From: F23-B02 sp963610045
GTDB lineage: Bacteria; Bacillota; Clostridia; Oscillospirales; Oscillospiraceae
Assembly: GCA_963610045.1 (NCBI GenBank)
Contig: CAVDMS010000004.1
Location: 1 to 51,476, forward strand
Length of the DNA: 51,476 nucleotides
Reading direction: 5' to 3'
Shown here: piece after piece, positions 30,348 through 38,574 of the stretch
Layout: every line of letters begins with the position of its first letter
Numbering within the stretch: the stretch's first letter is position 1
Position numbers and translations under genes: made by a program
Notes under the pieces: generated by a model
Database searches by the model: none
Told to the model about the DNA's origin: nothing
Seen by the model: only the letters and a program-made list of their open reading frames with translations

Positions 30348-31838
30348 TTACTTATTCTTCAAAATTACGTCGTGGCTTCCGCCTTCAACGATGCTTACGG
30401 AGGACACGAGCGTCAGCCTTGCGTTGCGCTTGAGGTCCTCAAGATTCGTCACACCGCAGTTGCACATGGTGGATTTTATCTTGTAAACGCTCATCTCAAG
30501 GTTATCGTGCAGGGGTCCGGCATAGGTGACGTAGGAGTCTACACCCTCCTCGAAGCTCAGTCCCGCCTTGCCGCCGAGGTCGTATCTCTGCCAGTTGCGG
30601 GCACGGTTCGAGCCTTCGCCCCAGTACTCCTTGACGTACACGCCGTTCACCATGAGCTTTGCGGTGGGGCTTTCGTCGAAGCGTGCAAAGTAGCGGCCCA
30701 TCATCAGGAAGTCTGCACCCATTGCGAGAGCCAGCGTCATGTGATAATCGTGTACCAGACCGCCGTCGGAGCAGACGGGAACGTAGATGCCGGTCTTTTC
30801 AAAGTATTCGTCTCTTGCCGCAGCGACCTCGATAAGCGCCGTCGCCTGACCTCTGCCGATGCCCTTCGTCTCACGGGTGATGCAGATGGAGCCGCCGCCG
30901 ATGCCGACCTTTACGAAGTCCGCACCCGCCTCGGCGAGGAACATAAAGCCCTCACGGTCAACGACGTTGCCTGCACCGACCTTGACGCTGTCGCCGTACT
31001 TTTCTCTTATGAAGTCAATGGTCTTCTTCTGCCATACGGAGTGACCCTCGGAGGAGTCGATGCACAGAACGTCGGCGCCCGCCTCGACAAGTGCGGGGAC
31101 ACGCTCTGCGTAGTCACGGCTGTTTATGCCCGCTCCGACGATATAGCGCTTATGCTCGTCAAGCACCTCGTTGGGGTTTGCCTTATGCTCGGAATAGTCC
31201 TTGCGGAACACGAAATACACGAGCCTGCCCTCGGCGTCCACGATGGGAAGTGAATTGAGCTTGTGATCCCAAATGATGTCGTTCGCTTCCTTGAGGGTCG
31301 TGCCTTCGGGAGCGGTGACGAGCTTTTCAAGCGGCGTCATAAATTCGCTGACACGAAGCTCCGTACTCATGCGGCTGACACGGTAGTCACGGCTCGAAAC
31401 GATGCCGAGGAGCTTTCCGTGTGCGGTGCCGTCGTCGGTGACCGCCATGGTGGAATAGCCGTTTTTCGCTTTAAGCTCAAGCACGTCCGCCAGAGTCTGC
31501 TCCGGCATGATATTCGATACGCTTACAACGAAGCCCGCCTTATAGTTCTTGACCCTTGCGACCATCGCCGCTTCATCCTCGATGCTCTGAGCGCCGTAGA
31601 TAAAGGATATGCCGCCCTCTTTTGCAAGCGCTATCGCCATCGTGTCGTTCGACACGGACTGCATTATAGCGGACGCAAAGGGAACGTTGAGGCTGAGCGC
31701 CGGCTTCTCACCCTTTTTGAACTTCACGAGCGGGGTCTTGAGGCTGACGTTTGCGGGTATGCAATCCTCTCCGGTGTAGCCGGGGATGAGCAGGTATTCG
31801 CTGAAGGTGCGGGACGGTTCGTTGTAATAGTAAGCCAT
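30348..31838 (-). CDS. guaB: IMP dehydrogenase
   Basis: Oxidises IMP to XMP with NAD+, the first committed step to GMP. The TIM barrel is interrupted by CBS domains (EFMTPLEKLVTAPEGTTLKE, LNSLPIVDAEGRLVYFVF). The catalytic loop GGGSICITRETKGIGRGQ has the active-site Cys; GAGNVVDREGFMFLAEAGAD and SDGGLVHDYHMTLALAMGAD are also typical. At 496 residues it is the form with a longer flap near YWGEGSNRARNWQRYDLGG. It appears to be a single-gene unit. Confidence 0.96.
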   Translation of the reverse strand: MAYYYNEPSRTFSEYLLIPGYTGEDCIPANVSLKTPLVKFKKGEKPALSLNVPFASAIMQSVSNDTMAIALAKEGGISFIYGAQSIEDEAAMVARVKNYKAGFVVSVSNIMPEQTLADVLELKAKNGYSTMAVTDDGTAHGKLLGIVSSRDYRVSRMSTELRVSEFMTPLEKLVTAPEGTTLKEANDIIWDHKLNSLPIVDAEGRLVYFVFRKDYSEHKANPNEVLDEHKRYIVGAGINSRDYAERVPALVEAGADVLCIDSSEGHSVWQKKTIDFIREKYGDSVKVGAGNVVDREGFMFLAEAGADFVKVGIGGGSICITRETKGIGRGQATALIEVAAARDEYFEKTGIYVPVCSDGGLVHDYHMTLALAMGADFLMMGRYFARFDESPTAKLMVNGVYVKEYWGEGSNRARNWQRYDLGGKAGLSFEEGVDSYVTYAGPLHDNLEMSVYKIKSTMCNCGVTNLEDLKRNARLTLVSSVSIVEGGSHDVILKNK

Positions 31839-31909
31839 GGCAGTTTTCCTCCGACAAATAATTGATTTTACAATTTTCTCATAAATTCATGCTTTGGTCA
31901 ACGGGTAAA

Positions 31910-32905
31910 TCAAACAACAAATCCGCCGCCGAGAACACGTTCTCCGTCATAAAGCACAGCAGACTGACCCCTTGCGGGCGCTCTGAGCGGCTCCTTCGTG
32001 TGTATCGCAACGAGGTCGCCCACTACCTCCGCCTCGCAGGGCGGGTTTTCCCACTTGGTGTGCCGCACCCTGACGGTTGCGGAGACGACGCCGGTCGGCT
32101 CGTCGCACAGCCAGTTAAAGTTTCTTGCGCACAGCTCCGTTTTGAAAAGATCCTCCCAAAGCGCAAGCTTCACGGTGTCGGTTTCGGGGTCTATCTCGGA
32201 TATGTACAGCTTTCTGCCGTTATACAGTCCTGGGCAGCGCTGCCCCACCGTGTAGCAGTGTATGCCCTTGTGCCGGCCGACGACCTCGCCGTTAAACGTA
32301 AAGTCCCCCGGCGGCGGCAGCTCGGTGCGCTTTCCGAGCCAGCCGATGTAGTCCTTGTCCGGGATAAAGCATATCTCCATGCTGTCCGGCTTGTCGGCGA
32401 CGGGCAGGTTAAATTCATGCGCAAGAGCGCGCACCTCGACCTTTTCGTATTCTCCGAGCGGGAGAATGAGTCTACCGAGCTGCTCACGCTTTATGCGGCA
32501 GAGCATATAGCTCTGGTCGTTTGAGGGTCTGCCCTTAAAGAGCATCCCGTCTTTTGTGCGGGCGTAATGCCCCGTTGCGATATGCTCCGCCCCGATCTCG
32601 TCGGCGTACTCGCACAGCGAACGGAACTTGACCGAGGGGTTGCATATGACGCAGGGGTTCGGCGTCTCGCCGCTCAAATAGCTCTGCGCAAAGGGTGTGC
32701 AGACGCAGCGCTCCAAGCGCTCACGAACGTCAAGCACCCTGAGCGGTATCCCGATAAACTCGGCGGTTTTCACCGCATCGAGTCTCGCCTCGTCGGTGGA
32801 ATTGTCCATATAAAGTCCAAAGACCTCATAGCCCTGTCTCTTGAGCAGCTCGGCGCACACGGAGGAGTCCACTCCCCCGGAAAAACCAAGCACTATCTTC
32901 TTCAT
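31910..32905 (-). CDS. mnmA: tRNA-specific 2-thiouridylase MnmA (331 aa)
   Basis: Adds sulfur to C2 of U34 in tRNA-Lys, -Glu and -Gln. The ATP PP-loop is FSGGVDSSVCAELLKRQG at the start. The catalytic cysteines are in NPCVICNPSVKF and MEICFIPDKDYIGWLG. The C-terminal beta-barrel ends ARGQSAVLYDGERVLGGGFV. ATG 32905 overlaps the mnmG stop as ATGA and has GGAGGCAAAGAA upstream, so it is preferred to an ATG 18 bases earlier. The gene is translationally coupled to mnmG, which modifies the same uridine at C5. Confidence 0.95.
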   Translation of the reverse strand: MKKIVLGFSGGVDSSVCAELLKRQGYEVFGLYMDNSTDEARLDAVKTAEFIGIPLRVLDVRERLERCVCTPFAQSYLSGETPNPCVICNPSVKFRSLCEYADEIGAEHIATGHYARTKDGMLFKGRPSNDQSYMLCRIKREQLGRLILPLGEYEKVEVRALAHEFNLPVADKPDSMEICFIPDKDYIGWLGKRTELPPPGDFTFNGEVVGRHKGIHCYTVGQRCPGLYNGRKLYISEIDPETDTVKLALWEDLFKTELCARNFNWLCDEPTGVVSATVRVRHTKWENPPCEAEVVGDLVAIHTKEPLRAPARGQSAVLYDGERVLGGGFVV

Positions 32906-34773
32906 TTCTTTGCCTCCGTCCACATCATAAGCACTCCGATGTCGGCAGGTGAAACGCCGGAAATGCGGCTTGCCTGTCCGAAGGAGTGCGGTCGTATCGC
33001 CTTGAGCTTTTCTCTCGCCTCAAGGCGCAGTCCTTCTATCTTGTCGTAGTCGATGTTTTCGGGCAGAAGCCTTTGCTCCATCCTCGAAAACTCCTCGACC
33101 TGTTTAAGCTGCCGTTTTATATAGCCGTCGTATTTTAGCCGCAGCTCCGCCTGAGCGCACACCGCCTTCGGAAGCTCCGGTCTGTCCCTGTCGATCGGCG
33201 CAAGATCTGCGTACTCTATCCCCGGACGCCGCAGCAGCTCCGCAAGCGAAACGCCGCTTTTGACCTCCGTGCTGTTCTTGCTTTTAAGGAGAGCGTTCAG
33301 CTCGTCCGACGGCGCAAGGTAGCTCGTCTCAAGCCGTTTCATTTCCCTTTCGACGGCGGCATACTTTTCCTCGACCCGCAAAAGCTTTTCCCGGGAAACA
33401 AGTCCTATCCGCACCCCGATAGCGCAAAGGCGCTCGTCGGCGTTGTCCTGCCTGTGCAGCAGACGGTACTCGCTGCGGGAGGTCATCATTCTGTACGGCT
33501 CGTTCGTACCCTTCGTGACGAGGTCGTCAATAAGCGTTCCGATATAGCCGTCCGACCTTTTGAGTATCATCGGCGGCTCGCCCTTGCACTTTAAGGCTGC
33601 GTTTACGCCAGCAACAAAGCCCTGCGCCGCCGCCTCCTCGTAGCCGGAGGAGCCGTTAAACTGCCCGGCGCCGTAAAGTCCCGAAATCTTCTTCGTCTCA
33701 AGCGTCGGGTACAGTTCCGTCGGGTCGATGCAGTCGTACTCTATTGCGTAGGCGCAGCGGGTCATCTCGGCGTTTTCAAGTCCCGCAATGGTGTGCAGCA
33801 TTTTAAGCTGTATCTCCTCCGGCAGCGACGACGAAAGCCCTTGGATGTAAAGCTCCTCGGTGTTCAGTCCCATCGGCTCAACGAATATCTGATGACGGGG
33901 CTTGTCCTTAAAGGTCATTATCTTCGTCTCGATGCTCGGACAGTAGCGGGGTCCTATGCCCTCGATGACGCCGGAGTATATCGGGCTGCGGTCGAGGTTT
34001 TCACGGATTATTCTGTGCGTCTCCTCGTTCGTGTAGGTGAGGTAGCACACCGCCCTGTTCTTCGGCGGCTCTGTCGTGTCGAAGGAAAAGCCCTCCGTCT
34101 CCTCGTCGCCCTCCTGAAGCTCCATTTTCGTAAAATCTACGCTGCGTGCGTTGACCCTCGGCGGAGTTCCCGTCTTGAATCTGCGCAGGCGCAGACCGAA
34201 TGAGCGCAGACAGTCGCCAAGTCCCACGGCTGCCGCAAGCCCGTCGGGCCCCGACGAGCGCAGCACCTCGCCGACGATCGTCCTGCCGTCGAGATAGGTC
34301 CCGCTGGCGATCACGACTGCACGGCAGGCATACACCGCACCCGTGTGCGTCGTCACCGAACACACGGCACCGTTTTTGACGCCTATCTCCAAGACCTCCG
34401 CCTGCTTTGTTATGAGACCTTCCTGACGCTCAAGCGTCTGTTTCATCACTTCCTGATAGCGCCGCCTGTCCGCCTGCGCACGGAGGGAGTGTACCGCCGG
34501 ACCCTTGCCCCGGTTCAGCATACGGTACTGTATACACGCCTTATCCGCAGCCTTGCCCATCTCGCCGCCGAGAGCGTCAAGCTCACGCACGAGGTGTCCC
34601 TTGCCCGTACCGCCGATGGCGGGGTTGCACGGCATATTGCCGACGCTGTCAAGATTCACCGTAAAGCATATCGTTTTTAGTCCGAGTCTGGCGGCTGCAA
34701 GCGCCGCCTCGATGCCGGCGTGTCCGGCTCCGATGACGGCAACGTCACATTCTCCAGCATTGTATTTTATCAC
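32902..34773 (-). CDS. mnmG: tRNA uridine-5-carboxymethylaminomethyl modification enzyme MnmG
   Basis: The FAD-dependent partner of MnmE that installs carboxymethylaminomethyl at C5 of U34. FAD motif DVAVIGAGHAGIEAALAAAR lies near residue 10; CNPAIGGTGKGHLVRELDAL, YLDGRTIVGE, RFKTGTPPRVN and FNGSSGYEEAAAQGFVAGVN follow, all MnmG signatures. Length 623 is normal. The start is GTG at 34773, overlapping the thiN stop as GTGA. mnmE is not in the window. Order thiN-mnmG-mnmA with overlapping junctions gives one operon. Confidence 0.97.
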   Translation of the reverse strand: MIKYNAGECDVAVIGAGHAGIEAALAAARLGLKTICFTVNLDSVGNMPCNPAIGGTGKGHLVRELDALGGEMGKAADKACIQYRMLNRGKGPAVHSLRAQADRRRYQEVMKQTLERQEGLITKQAEVLEIGVKNGAVCSVTTHTGAVYACRAVVIASGTYLDGRTIVGEVLRSSGPDGLAAAVGLGDCLRSFGLRLRRFKTGTPPRVNARSVDFTKMELQEGDEETEGFSFDTTEPPKNRAVCYLTYTNEETHRIIRENLDRSPIYSGVIEGIGPRYCPSIETKIMTFKDKPRHQIFVEPMGLNTEELYIQGLSSSLPEEIQLKMLHTIAGLENAEMTRCAYAIEYDCIDPTELYPTLETKKISGLYGAGQFNGSSGYEEAAAQGFVAGVNAALKCKGEPPMILKRSDGYIGTLIDDLVTKGTNEPYRMMTSRSEYRLLHRQDNADERLCAIGVRIGLVSREKLLRVEEKYAAVEREMKRLETSYLAPSDELNALLKSKNSTEVKSGVSLAELLRRPGIEYADLAPIDRDRPELPKAVCAQAELRLKYDGYIKRQLKQVEEFSRMEQRLLPENIDYDKIEGLRLEAREKLKAIRPHSFGQASRISGVSPADIGVLMMWTEAKK

Positions 34774-35405
34774 TCTGTCTCACCTATACCCTTGTCGTAC
34801 ATCACGAGCAGGCAGCCGGATCCGACCTCGATCTCCGCCGTGTCCGCTGCCATGGAATTGCTCACGCCTATGGGATAATCGGAGCTTATCTCCGCATCAT
34901 GTATCTCGTATTTAAGCCCTTTAAGCGTCACACCTTGCGCCTTGCCGTCGATGCAGAACACAGACACTCCGCCGCTGCCGGAGAGCGAAAGCGTCGTGTT
35001 TCTTATCGCCGTCCAAACGCAGTCGGAGCCGAATATCCAACCCCTTGCGCCACGGTTTGCGAGGTACACGAGTATCTGCATATTGGCGATGCTGTGGTCG
35101 CTTCGTTTACCGCCGAGCGCACCGTATATGTAAAAATGCCTATAGCCCTTTTCAAGCCCCAAACGCACCGCATACATGGTGTCGGTGTCGTCCTTCTCGA
35201 CGGGCAGACGGAGGACATTCGGATGCTCCGGCTCCTCCCCCAACGAGTCAAAGTCGCCTAAAACGAGGTCGGGTATTATGCCGTATTTGCGGCAGTGATT
35301 AAGCCCCGCATCGGCGGCGATCACATAGTCGCTGTCGTCCGGCAGCTCGTTTAAGCCGAAAAAATCTCCGGCGCCGATTATGTAACATTCGTGCCCGTTC
35401 TTCAT
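34770..35405 (-). CDS. thiN: Thiamine diphosphokinase (211 aa)
   Basis: Transfers pyrophosphate from ATP to thiamine to give the cofactor. CYIIGAGDFFGLNELP starts the fold; LVLGDFDSLGEEP carries the catalytic acidic motif; EKDDTDTMYAVRLGLEKGY and GALGGKRSDHSIANMQIL match the family. The C-terminal beta domain (GVTLKGLKYEI, SNSMAADTAEIEVGSGCLLV) is typical. ATG 35405 is chosen over an upstream in-frame ATG because of GGAGGCGCTT. There is no room for, or sign of, a TPP riboswitch in the short leader. Confidence 0.93.
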   Translation of the reverse strand: MKNGHECYIIGAGDFFGLNELPDDSDYVIAADAGLNHCRKYGIIPDLVLGDFDSLGEEPEHPNVLRLPVEKDDTDTMYAVRLGLEKGYRHFYIYGALGGKRSDHSIANMQILVYLANRGARGWIFGSDCVWTAIRNTTLSLSGSGGVSVFCIDGKAQGVTLKGLKYEIHDAEISSDYPIGVSNSMAADTAEIEVGSGCLLVMYDKGIGETE

Positions 35406-35427
35406 AAGCGCCTCCAAAAAAATGATT

Positions 35428-35456
35428 ATTTTATATAATATCACACATTAAATCAA
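35428..35456 (-). promoter_or_regulatory. Sigma-A promoter for thiN-mnmG-mnmA
   Basis: Minus strand: -35 TTGATT (35451-35456), 17 bp, -10 TAAAAT (35428-35433). The leader would be about 15-20 bases. Confidence 0.6.
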
Positions 35457-35476
35457 AATAAAAGCCATATTCATAT

Positions 35477-35505
35477 TTGACTTATGGTCTTTGCCGTGAT
35501 ATTAT
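35477..35505 (+). promoter_or_regulatory. Sigma-A promoter for the kinase-like/lectin gene
   Basis: -35 TTGACT (35477-35482), 17 bp, -10 TATTAT (35500-35505). Confidence 0.7.
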
Positions 35506-35535
35506 GTTAACATCCGTAATTATGGAGGGATAAAG

Positions 35536-37221
35536 ATGAGCGAAAATCCCCTATTCTTCCCCGGACATCCGCTTAGCGATGATCTTTCGTCGTTAAAGAG
35601 AGGCGAGCTTATCGAGATTGCGATAAAGCTCTGCGAGGCTATCGGCCCCGGAGATGCCGGAGCTTACAGAGGCGGCATCCGTCCCGGCAACATTGGCGTC
35701 GATGACGGCAAGGTGCTTCTCGGTTCCGCTGCCGCAATGGGCAGCACCGGTTGGACAAAGGACGAGCTTGAATATCTTGCACCGGAGCTTTTCTGGAACG
35801 GCAAGGGTTCTCCCCGCTCGGACGTATATGCGGTCGGTCTGATTCTCTATGCAGGCTGCAACGGCGGCAGACTGCCCTTCGTTCCGGCAGTCCCCGACCC
35901 CAGTCCCGATGACAGAGCCAATGCGCTCAAGACCCGAATGAACGGTCAGAAGATCGAAGCGCCGTGGGGCGCCGGGAAAAAGCTTAAAGCAATAATTGAA
36001 AAGGCGACTGCATTTAAAGAGATGGAGCGCTATTTCGACGCACCGGAGCTTGGCGCTGCGCTGAGCGAATATCTTGAGGCGGTCCCTGTCGATGCGGGGC
36101 GCACCGCAAGTGAGGTTTTCGGGAAAGCCGCCGATGAGCTAAGCCCCGTAGAGCGGATTATGGTTGACATAATACATAGCTCGCTTATAGATGACGACAT
36201 CGAGGAGCCCACACCCGTCGAGGAAGAAGTTGTTCTCGCTGAGGAATCGGCTCCCGCTGAGGAACCTGCCCCGGTTGAGGAAGTGCCTCCTGTCGAGGAA
36301 TCTGCTCCCGCAGAAGAACCCGCTCCTGCAGAAGAACCCGCTCCTGTTGAGGAGCCGGCTCCCACAGAGGAAGCGGCTACCACATACGAGCCTGCCCCCG
36401 AAAAGGCGCCTGCTCCGAAAAAGGAACCTATCATTATCGAGGTCCCCGTTTTTGAAAAGCCCGTGCAGCAGGACAAAAAGCAGCCCAAGCCGCAGGCGAA
36501 AAAGCCCGCCCGCAGCGATGCTTCCAAGCCCGCAGTCCGGTACGCCATGCCGAATCAGGACGCCGCCAAGAAAAAGTCCGCTCAGAAGAAAAAAGCAAAG
36601 AAAAAGCAGCAGGTCGGCGGCGCAAAATCGGTGCTTATCGTTTTGGCGGTGCTTGTCGTGATCGGCGGAGGTCTTTACCTCTTCCGTGACAAGCTTCCGT
36701 TTATCTCCGGCTCCCCCGCCGCATCCGTTACGCCGACGCCCGATGCATCCGTGCAGCCGAGTGCGCAGCCGAGTGAGAGCGTCACCCCCACCGTGCAGCC
36801 CTCCTCCGAACCCGTTGCGCACAGCTATGAGGTCATCGTCGGAGATTTGAGTTGGGACGAGGCGGAGCTTGCCTGTACCGAAAAAGGCGGTCACCTTGTT
36901 ACCATCAACTCTCAGGACGAGTACGACACGGTGTGCGCAATGCTCCGTGACTACAACGTCAAGTACGTTTGGATAGGCTGCTACCGTGACCCGGCAGGGC
37001 TTATGACGTGGACAAGCGGTCAGGACGTCGACCTCTACTTCTGGCAGAGCGGCGAGCCTTCCATGACCGACAGCTACGACGGCGCCGAGGAAAATTACAT
37101 CATGATGGTGCGCCAGCCGGACGATTCGTGGCTCTATAACGACAGCCGCATGAATCCCCTTGAAAAGTACAGAAAGTACTACACCGGCAAGATGGCTTAC
37201 ATCTGCGAATACGGTGACTGA
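35536..37221 (+). CDS. Kinase-like (pseudokinase) / transmembrane / C-type-lectin fusion protein (561 aa)
   Basis: Residues 20-200 resemble the C-lobe of a Ser/Thr protein kinase: RGGIRPGNIGVDDGKVLLG sits where the catalytic loop and following strands belong, LAPEL (residues 81-85) is the APE motif and SDVYAVGLILY (95-105) the helix F Asp-x-Trp/Tyr-x-x-G motif. The HRD Asp is replaced, DFG is absent (LGSA), and there is no glycine-rich loop or VAIK Lys, so it should be inactive. A Pro/Glu-rich linker (about 219-298), a Lys/Ala-rich stretch, and one transmembrane helix (about 365-383) follow. The external part has a Ser/Pro/Thr linker and, from about 430, a C-type lectin-like domain (LSWDEAELACTEKGGHLVTI, YVWIGCYRD, KMAYICEYGD). 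Start has GGAGGGATAAAG. Confidence 0.8.
   Translation: MSENPLFFPGHPLSDDLSSLKRGELIEIAIKLCEAIGPGDAGAYRGGIRPGNIGVDDGKVLLGSAAAMGSTGWTKDELEYLAPELFWNGKGSPRSDVYAVGLILYAGCNGGRLPFVPAVPDPSPDDRANALKTRMNGQKIEAPWGAGKKLKAIIEKATAFKEMERYFDAPELGAALSEYLEAVPVDAGRTASEVFGKAADELSPVERIMVDIIHSSLIDDDIEEPTPVEEEVVLAEESAPAEEPAPVEEVPPVEESAPAEEPAPAEEPAPVEEPAPTEEAATTYEPAPEKAPAPKKEPIIIEVPVFEKPVQQDKKQPKPQAKKPARSDASKPAVRYAMPNQDAAKKKSAQKKKAKKKQQVGGAKSVLIVLAVLVVIGGGLYLFRDKLPFISGSPAASVTPTPDASVQPSAQPSESVTPTVQPSSEPVAHSYEVIVGDLSWDEAELACTEKGGHLVTINSQDEYDTVCAMLRDYNVKYVWIGCYRDPAGLMTWTSGQDVDLYFWQSGEPSMTDSYDGAEENYIMMVRQPDDSWLYNDSRMNPLEKYRKYYTGKMAYICEYGD
36193..36430 (+). repeat. Coding repeat for a Pro/Glu/Ala-rich linker
   Basis: Degenerate 24-base units encode variants of EEPAPVEE and ESAPAEEP about nine times. 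It is a low-complexity spacer inside the kinase-like/lectin gene, probably a stiff extended linker on the cytoplasmic side of the membrane helix. Confidence 0.8.
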
Positions 37222-37239
37222 TAAAACACATAAAAAAGA

Positions 37240-37270
37240 CAGCAGACGGAAAACTCCGTCTGCTGTTTCT
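37240..37270. terminator. Terminator between the lectin-fusion gene and the converging LiaF-like gene
   Basis: CAGCAGACGGA pairs perfectly with TCCGTCTGCTG around AAAC; TTTCTTT follows on the plus strand and TCTTTTTTA on the minus strand. Confidence 0.88.
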
Positions 37271-37277
37271 TTATCTC

Positions 37278-37943
37278 TTATATTCTGCTTACCGTCACGG
37301 TGCCGAAGTCGTTTGTACCCGTTATGAGGAACTTCGGCTCGCCCATTTGGAGATCCGCCGGGAGGTTTACCGTACCCATGTTGTTCACCACGTCAACGGT
37401 CACGCCCCACGCTGCCGGAACGCTTATCTGCATACTGCCGAGCTTGTTGCGGATATTCAGCACACCGCCGCCCCTATATGCATCCGCATTCTCGATGAAC
37501 ACCGACGCAGCACCGAGGTCGTTCACAACACTGTAGTCGCCGAGCGACGCCGCATCGACAAAGAAGGTGCTTTTGCCCTTGGAGCTTCTGACGTCGCTGT
37601 GGTCCGTCTTGCGGACGCCGGGCAGCAGCATCTGGAAGCCGATCTGAAGCAGCAGCGCCGCAATGAGCAGCACCCAGTTGGAGATGAGGTTGTCGGTCTT
37701 TGCGTCAAACAGCAGCGCTATGTTCCTCTCGAACACCATGAACATAAGCGCCAACGGCAGGAACACCTCGTGATACTTCTTGTCGCTAATGACCCACACG
37801 AGCCATGCAAGCAACACGGCGCCGAGGGCTATACGCCACAGCTCGACACCGGATCCGAATGCGACGCCGACGCCGTTCAGGATCATCAGGATCGCCGCCG
37901 CAATGAGTATCAGCGCTGTGATAATTGTCTTTTTGCTTTTCAT
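37278..37943 (-). CDS. LiaF-like membrane protein with C-terminal beta domain (221 aa)
   Basis: Four hydrophobic segments in residues 5-110 (ITALILIAAAILMILNGVGV; LWRIALGAVLLAWLVWVI; two more) are followed by a soluble beta-rich domain with repeated short strands (FVDAASLGDYSVVNDLGAAS, VDVVNNMGTVNLPADLQMG, FLITGTNDFGTVTVSRI). This layout matches LiaF-type proteins that repress LiaRS-like envelope-stress signalling, and the N-terminal half is like DUF5668. Its ATG overlaps the LytTR gene stop as ATGA, so the pair is translationally coupled. A job as sensor or modulator of the LytTR regulator is inferred from context. Confidence 0.78.
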   Translation of the reverse strand: MKSKKTIITALILIAAAILMILNGVGVAFGSGVELWRIALGAVLLAWLVWVISDKKYHEVFLPLALMFMVFERNIALLFDAKTDNLISNWVLLIAALLLQIGFQMLLPGVRKTDHSDVRSSKGKSTFFVDAASLGDYSVVNDLGAASVFIENADAYRGGGVLNIRNKLGSMQISVPAAWGVTVDVVNNMGTVNLPADLQMGEPKFLITGTNDFGTVTVSRI

Positions 37944-38398
37944 TTTTTAAGCCTCGTTTCTTCAATAGTATCGTGAAAGCTCTTGTAATACATTCGTGAG
38001 AGGCAGACGGTCTTGTGCGTGCCTCGGAAGCTCACGGTGCCGACGCCGCTTAGCGATCTGCTTATCGACGACACCTCAGCGGTGTTTGCGATGCAGGACT
38101 TTGACGCCCGCACAAATGTGCTTGGCAGCAGCTTATGAAGCTCGCACAGCCGCAGAGAGCAGCTGTACATACGCTCCGCAGTGTGTGCGCAAAGCCTGTC
38201 GCCGTCCGTCTCGAAAAACAGCAGCTCCGAGATGGGAACAAAATGCTCCTCCCCGTTGTAGCCGAGCGCAAGCTCGCTTCCGCTGCCGAGTGCCGAGCTG
38301 ATAAGCCGCAGCAGCCGTTCGGTTTTTTCATTCAGCTCCGGCGTGCGGATGATGATCTCCTCCTCCGCTCCGCTGACGATCTCCGTCCGCAGCTTCAT
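37940..38398 (-). CDS. LytTR-domain DNA-binding regulator (152 aa)
   Basis: A stand-alone LytTR protein without a receiver domain. The LytTR fold covers about residues 45-145: GEEHFVPISELLFFETDGDR, AERMYSCSLRLCELHKLLPS, FVRASKSCIANTAEVSSISR and TVSFRGTHKTVCLSRMYYKS, closely like other clostridial LytTR regulators that pair with small membrane proteins. ATG 38398 is chosen because GAGGTGAGACA precedes it; an upstream in-frame ATG lacks a site. Its partner gene overlaps the stop. Three 21-bp-phased repeats lie upstream of its promoter, suiting the way LytTR dimers bind. Confidence 0.9.
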   Translation of the reverse strand: MKLRTEIVSGAEEEIIIRTPELNEKTERLLRLISSALGSGSELALGYNGEEHFVPISELLFFETDGDRLCAHTAERMYSCSLRLCELHKLLPSTFVRASKSCIANTAEVSSISRSLSGVGTVSFRGTHKTVCLSRMYYKSFHDTIEETRLKK

Positions 38399-38419
38399 TG
38401 TCTCACCTCTTTTGACCTT

Positions 38420-38448
38420 ATTATGCATTTTTTGCCCCCTCTTGTAAA
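38420..38448 (-). promoter_or_regulatory. Promoter of the LytTR/LiaF-like operon
   Basis: Minus strand: -35 TTTACA (38443-38448), 17 bp, -10 CATAAT (38420-38425). Confidence 0.65.
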
Positions 38449-38460
38449 GGCTTTTTACCC

Positions 38461-38508
38461 AAGCGGTAGATTTTTGCCCTCAAGCGGTAGCCTTTTCCCG
38501 CTAAGCGA
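38461..38508. promoter_or_regulatory. Three 21-bp-phased repeats, probable LytTR binding array
   Basis: AAGCGGTAG occurs at 38461-38469 and 38482-38490; a third, weaker AAGCG starts at 38503. All are exactly 21 bp apart, leaving 12 bases between nine-base units. LytTR regulators such as AgrA and ComE bind nine-base direct repeats with 12-13-base gaps. On the minus strand the unit reads CTACCGCTT, comparable with the ACCGTT-like LytTR core. The array lies 13 bp upstream of the lytTR -35 and 14 bp upstream of the padR -35. Confidence 0.7.
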
Positions 38509-38521
38509 TTTCAAAATTCTC

Positions 38522-38550
38522 TTGACAGACACAATACCTCGTGTTATGAT
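38522..38550 (+). promoter_or_regulatory. Sigma-A promoter for the PadR-DUF1700-DUF4097 operon
   Basis: -35 TTGACA (38522-38527), 17 bp, -10 TATGAT (38545-38550), near consensus. Confidence 0.8.
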
Positions 38551-38574
38551 GTATTCCGCTACGGGAGGTATGAT

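Noticed and set aside
35406..35535. Possible TPP riboswitch before thiN
   Set aside because: The leader is only about 20 bases from a good promoter and no THI-box sequence is visible.
36193..36430. Short repeats that could suggest a CRISPR or minisatellite
   Set aside because: They are in frame, degenerate and encode a Pro/Glu linker; there are no unique spacers. No CRISPR array was seen anywhere in the window.
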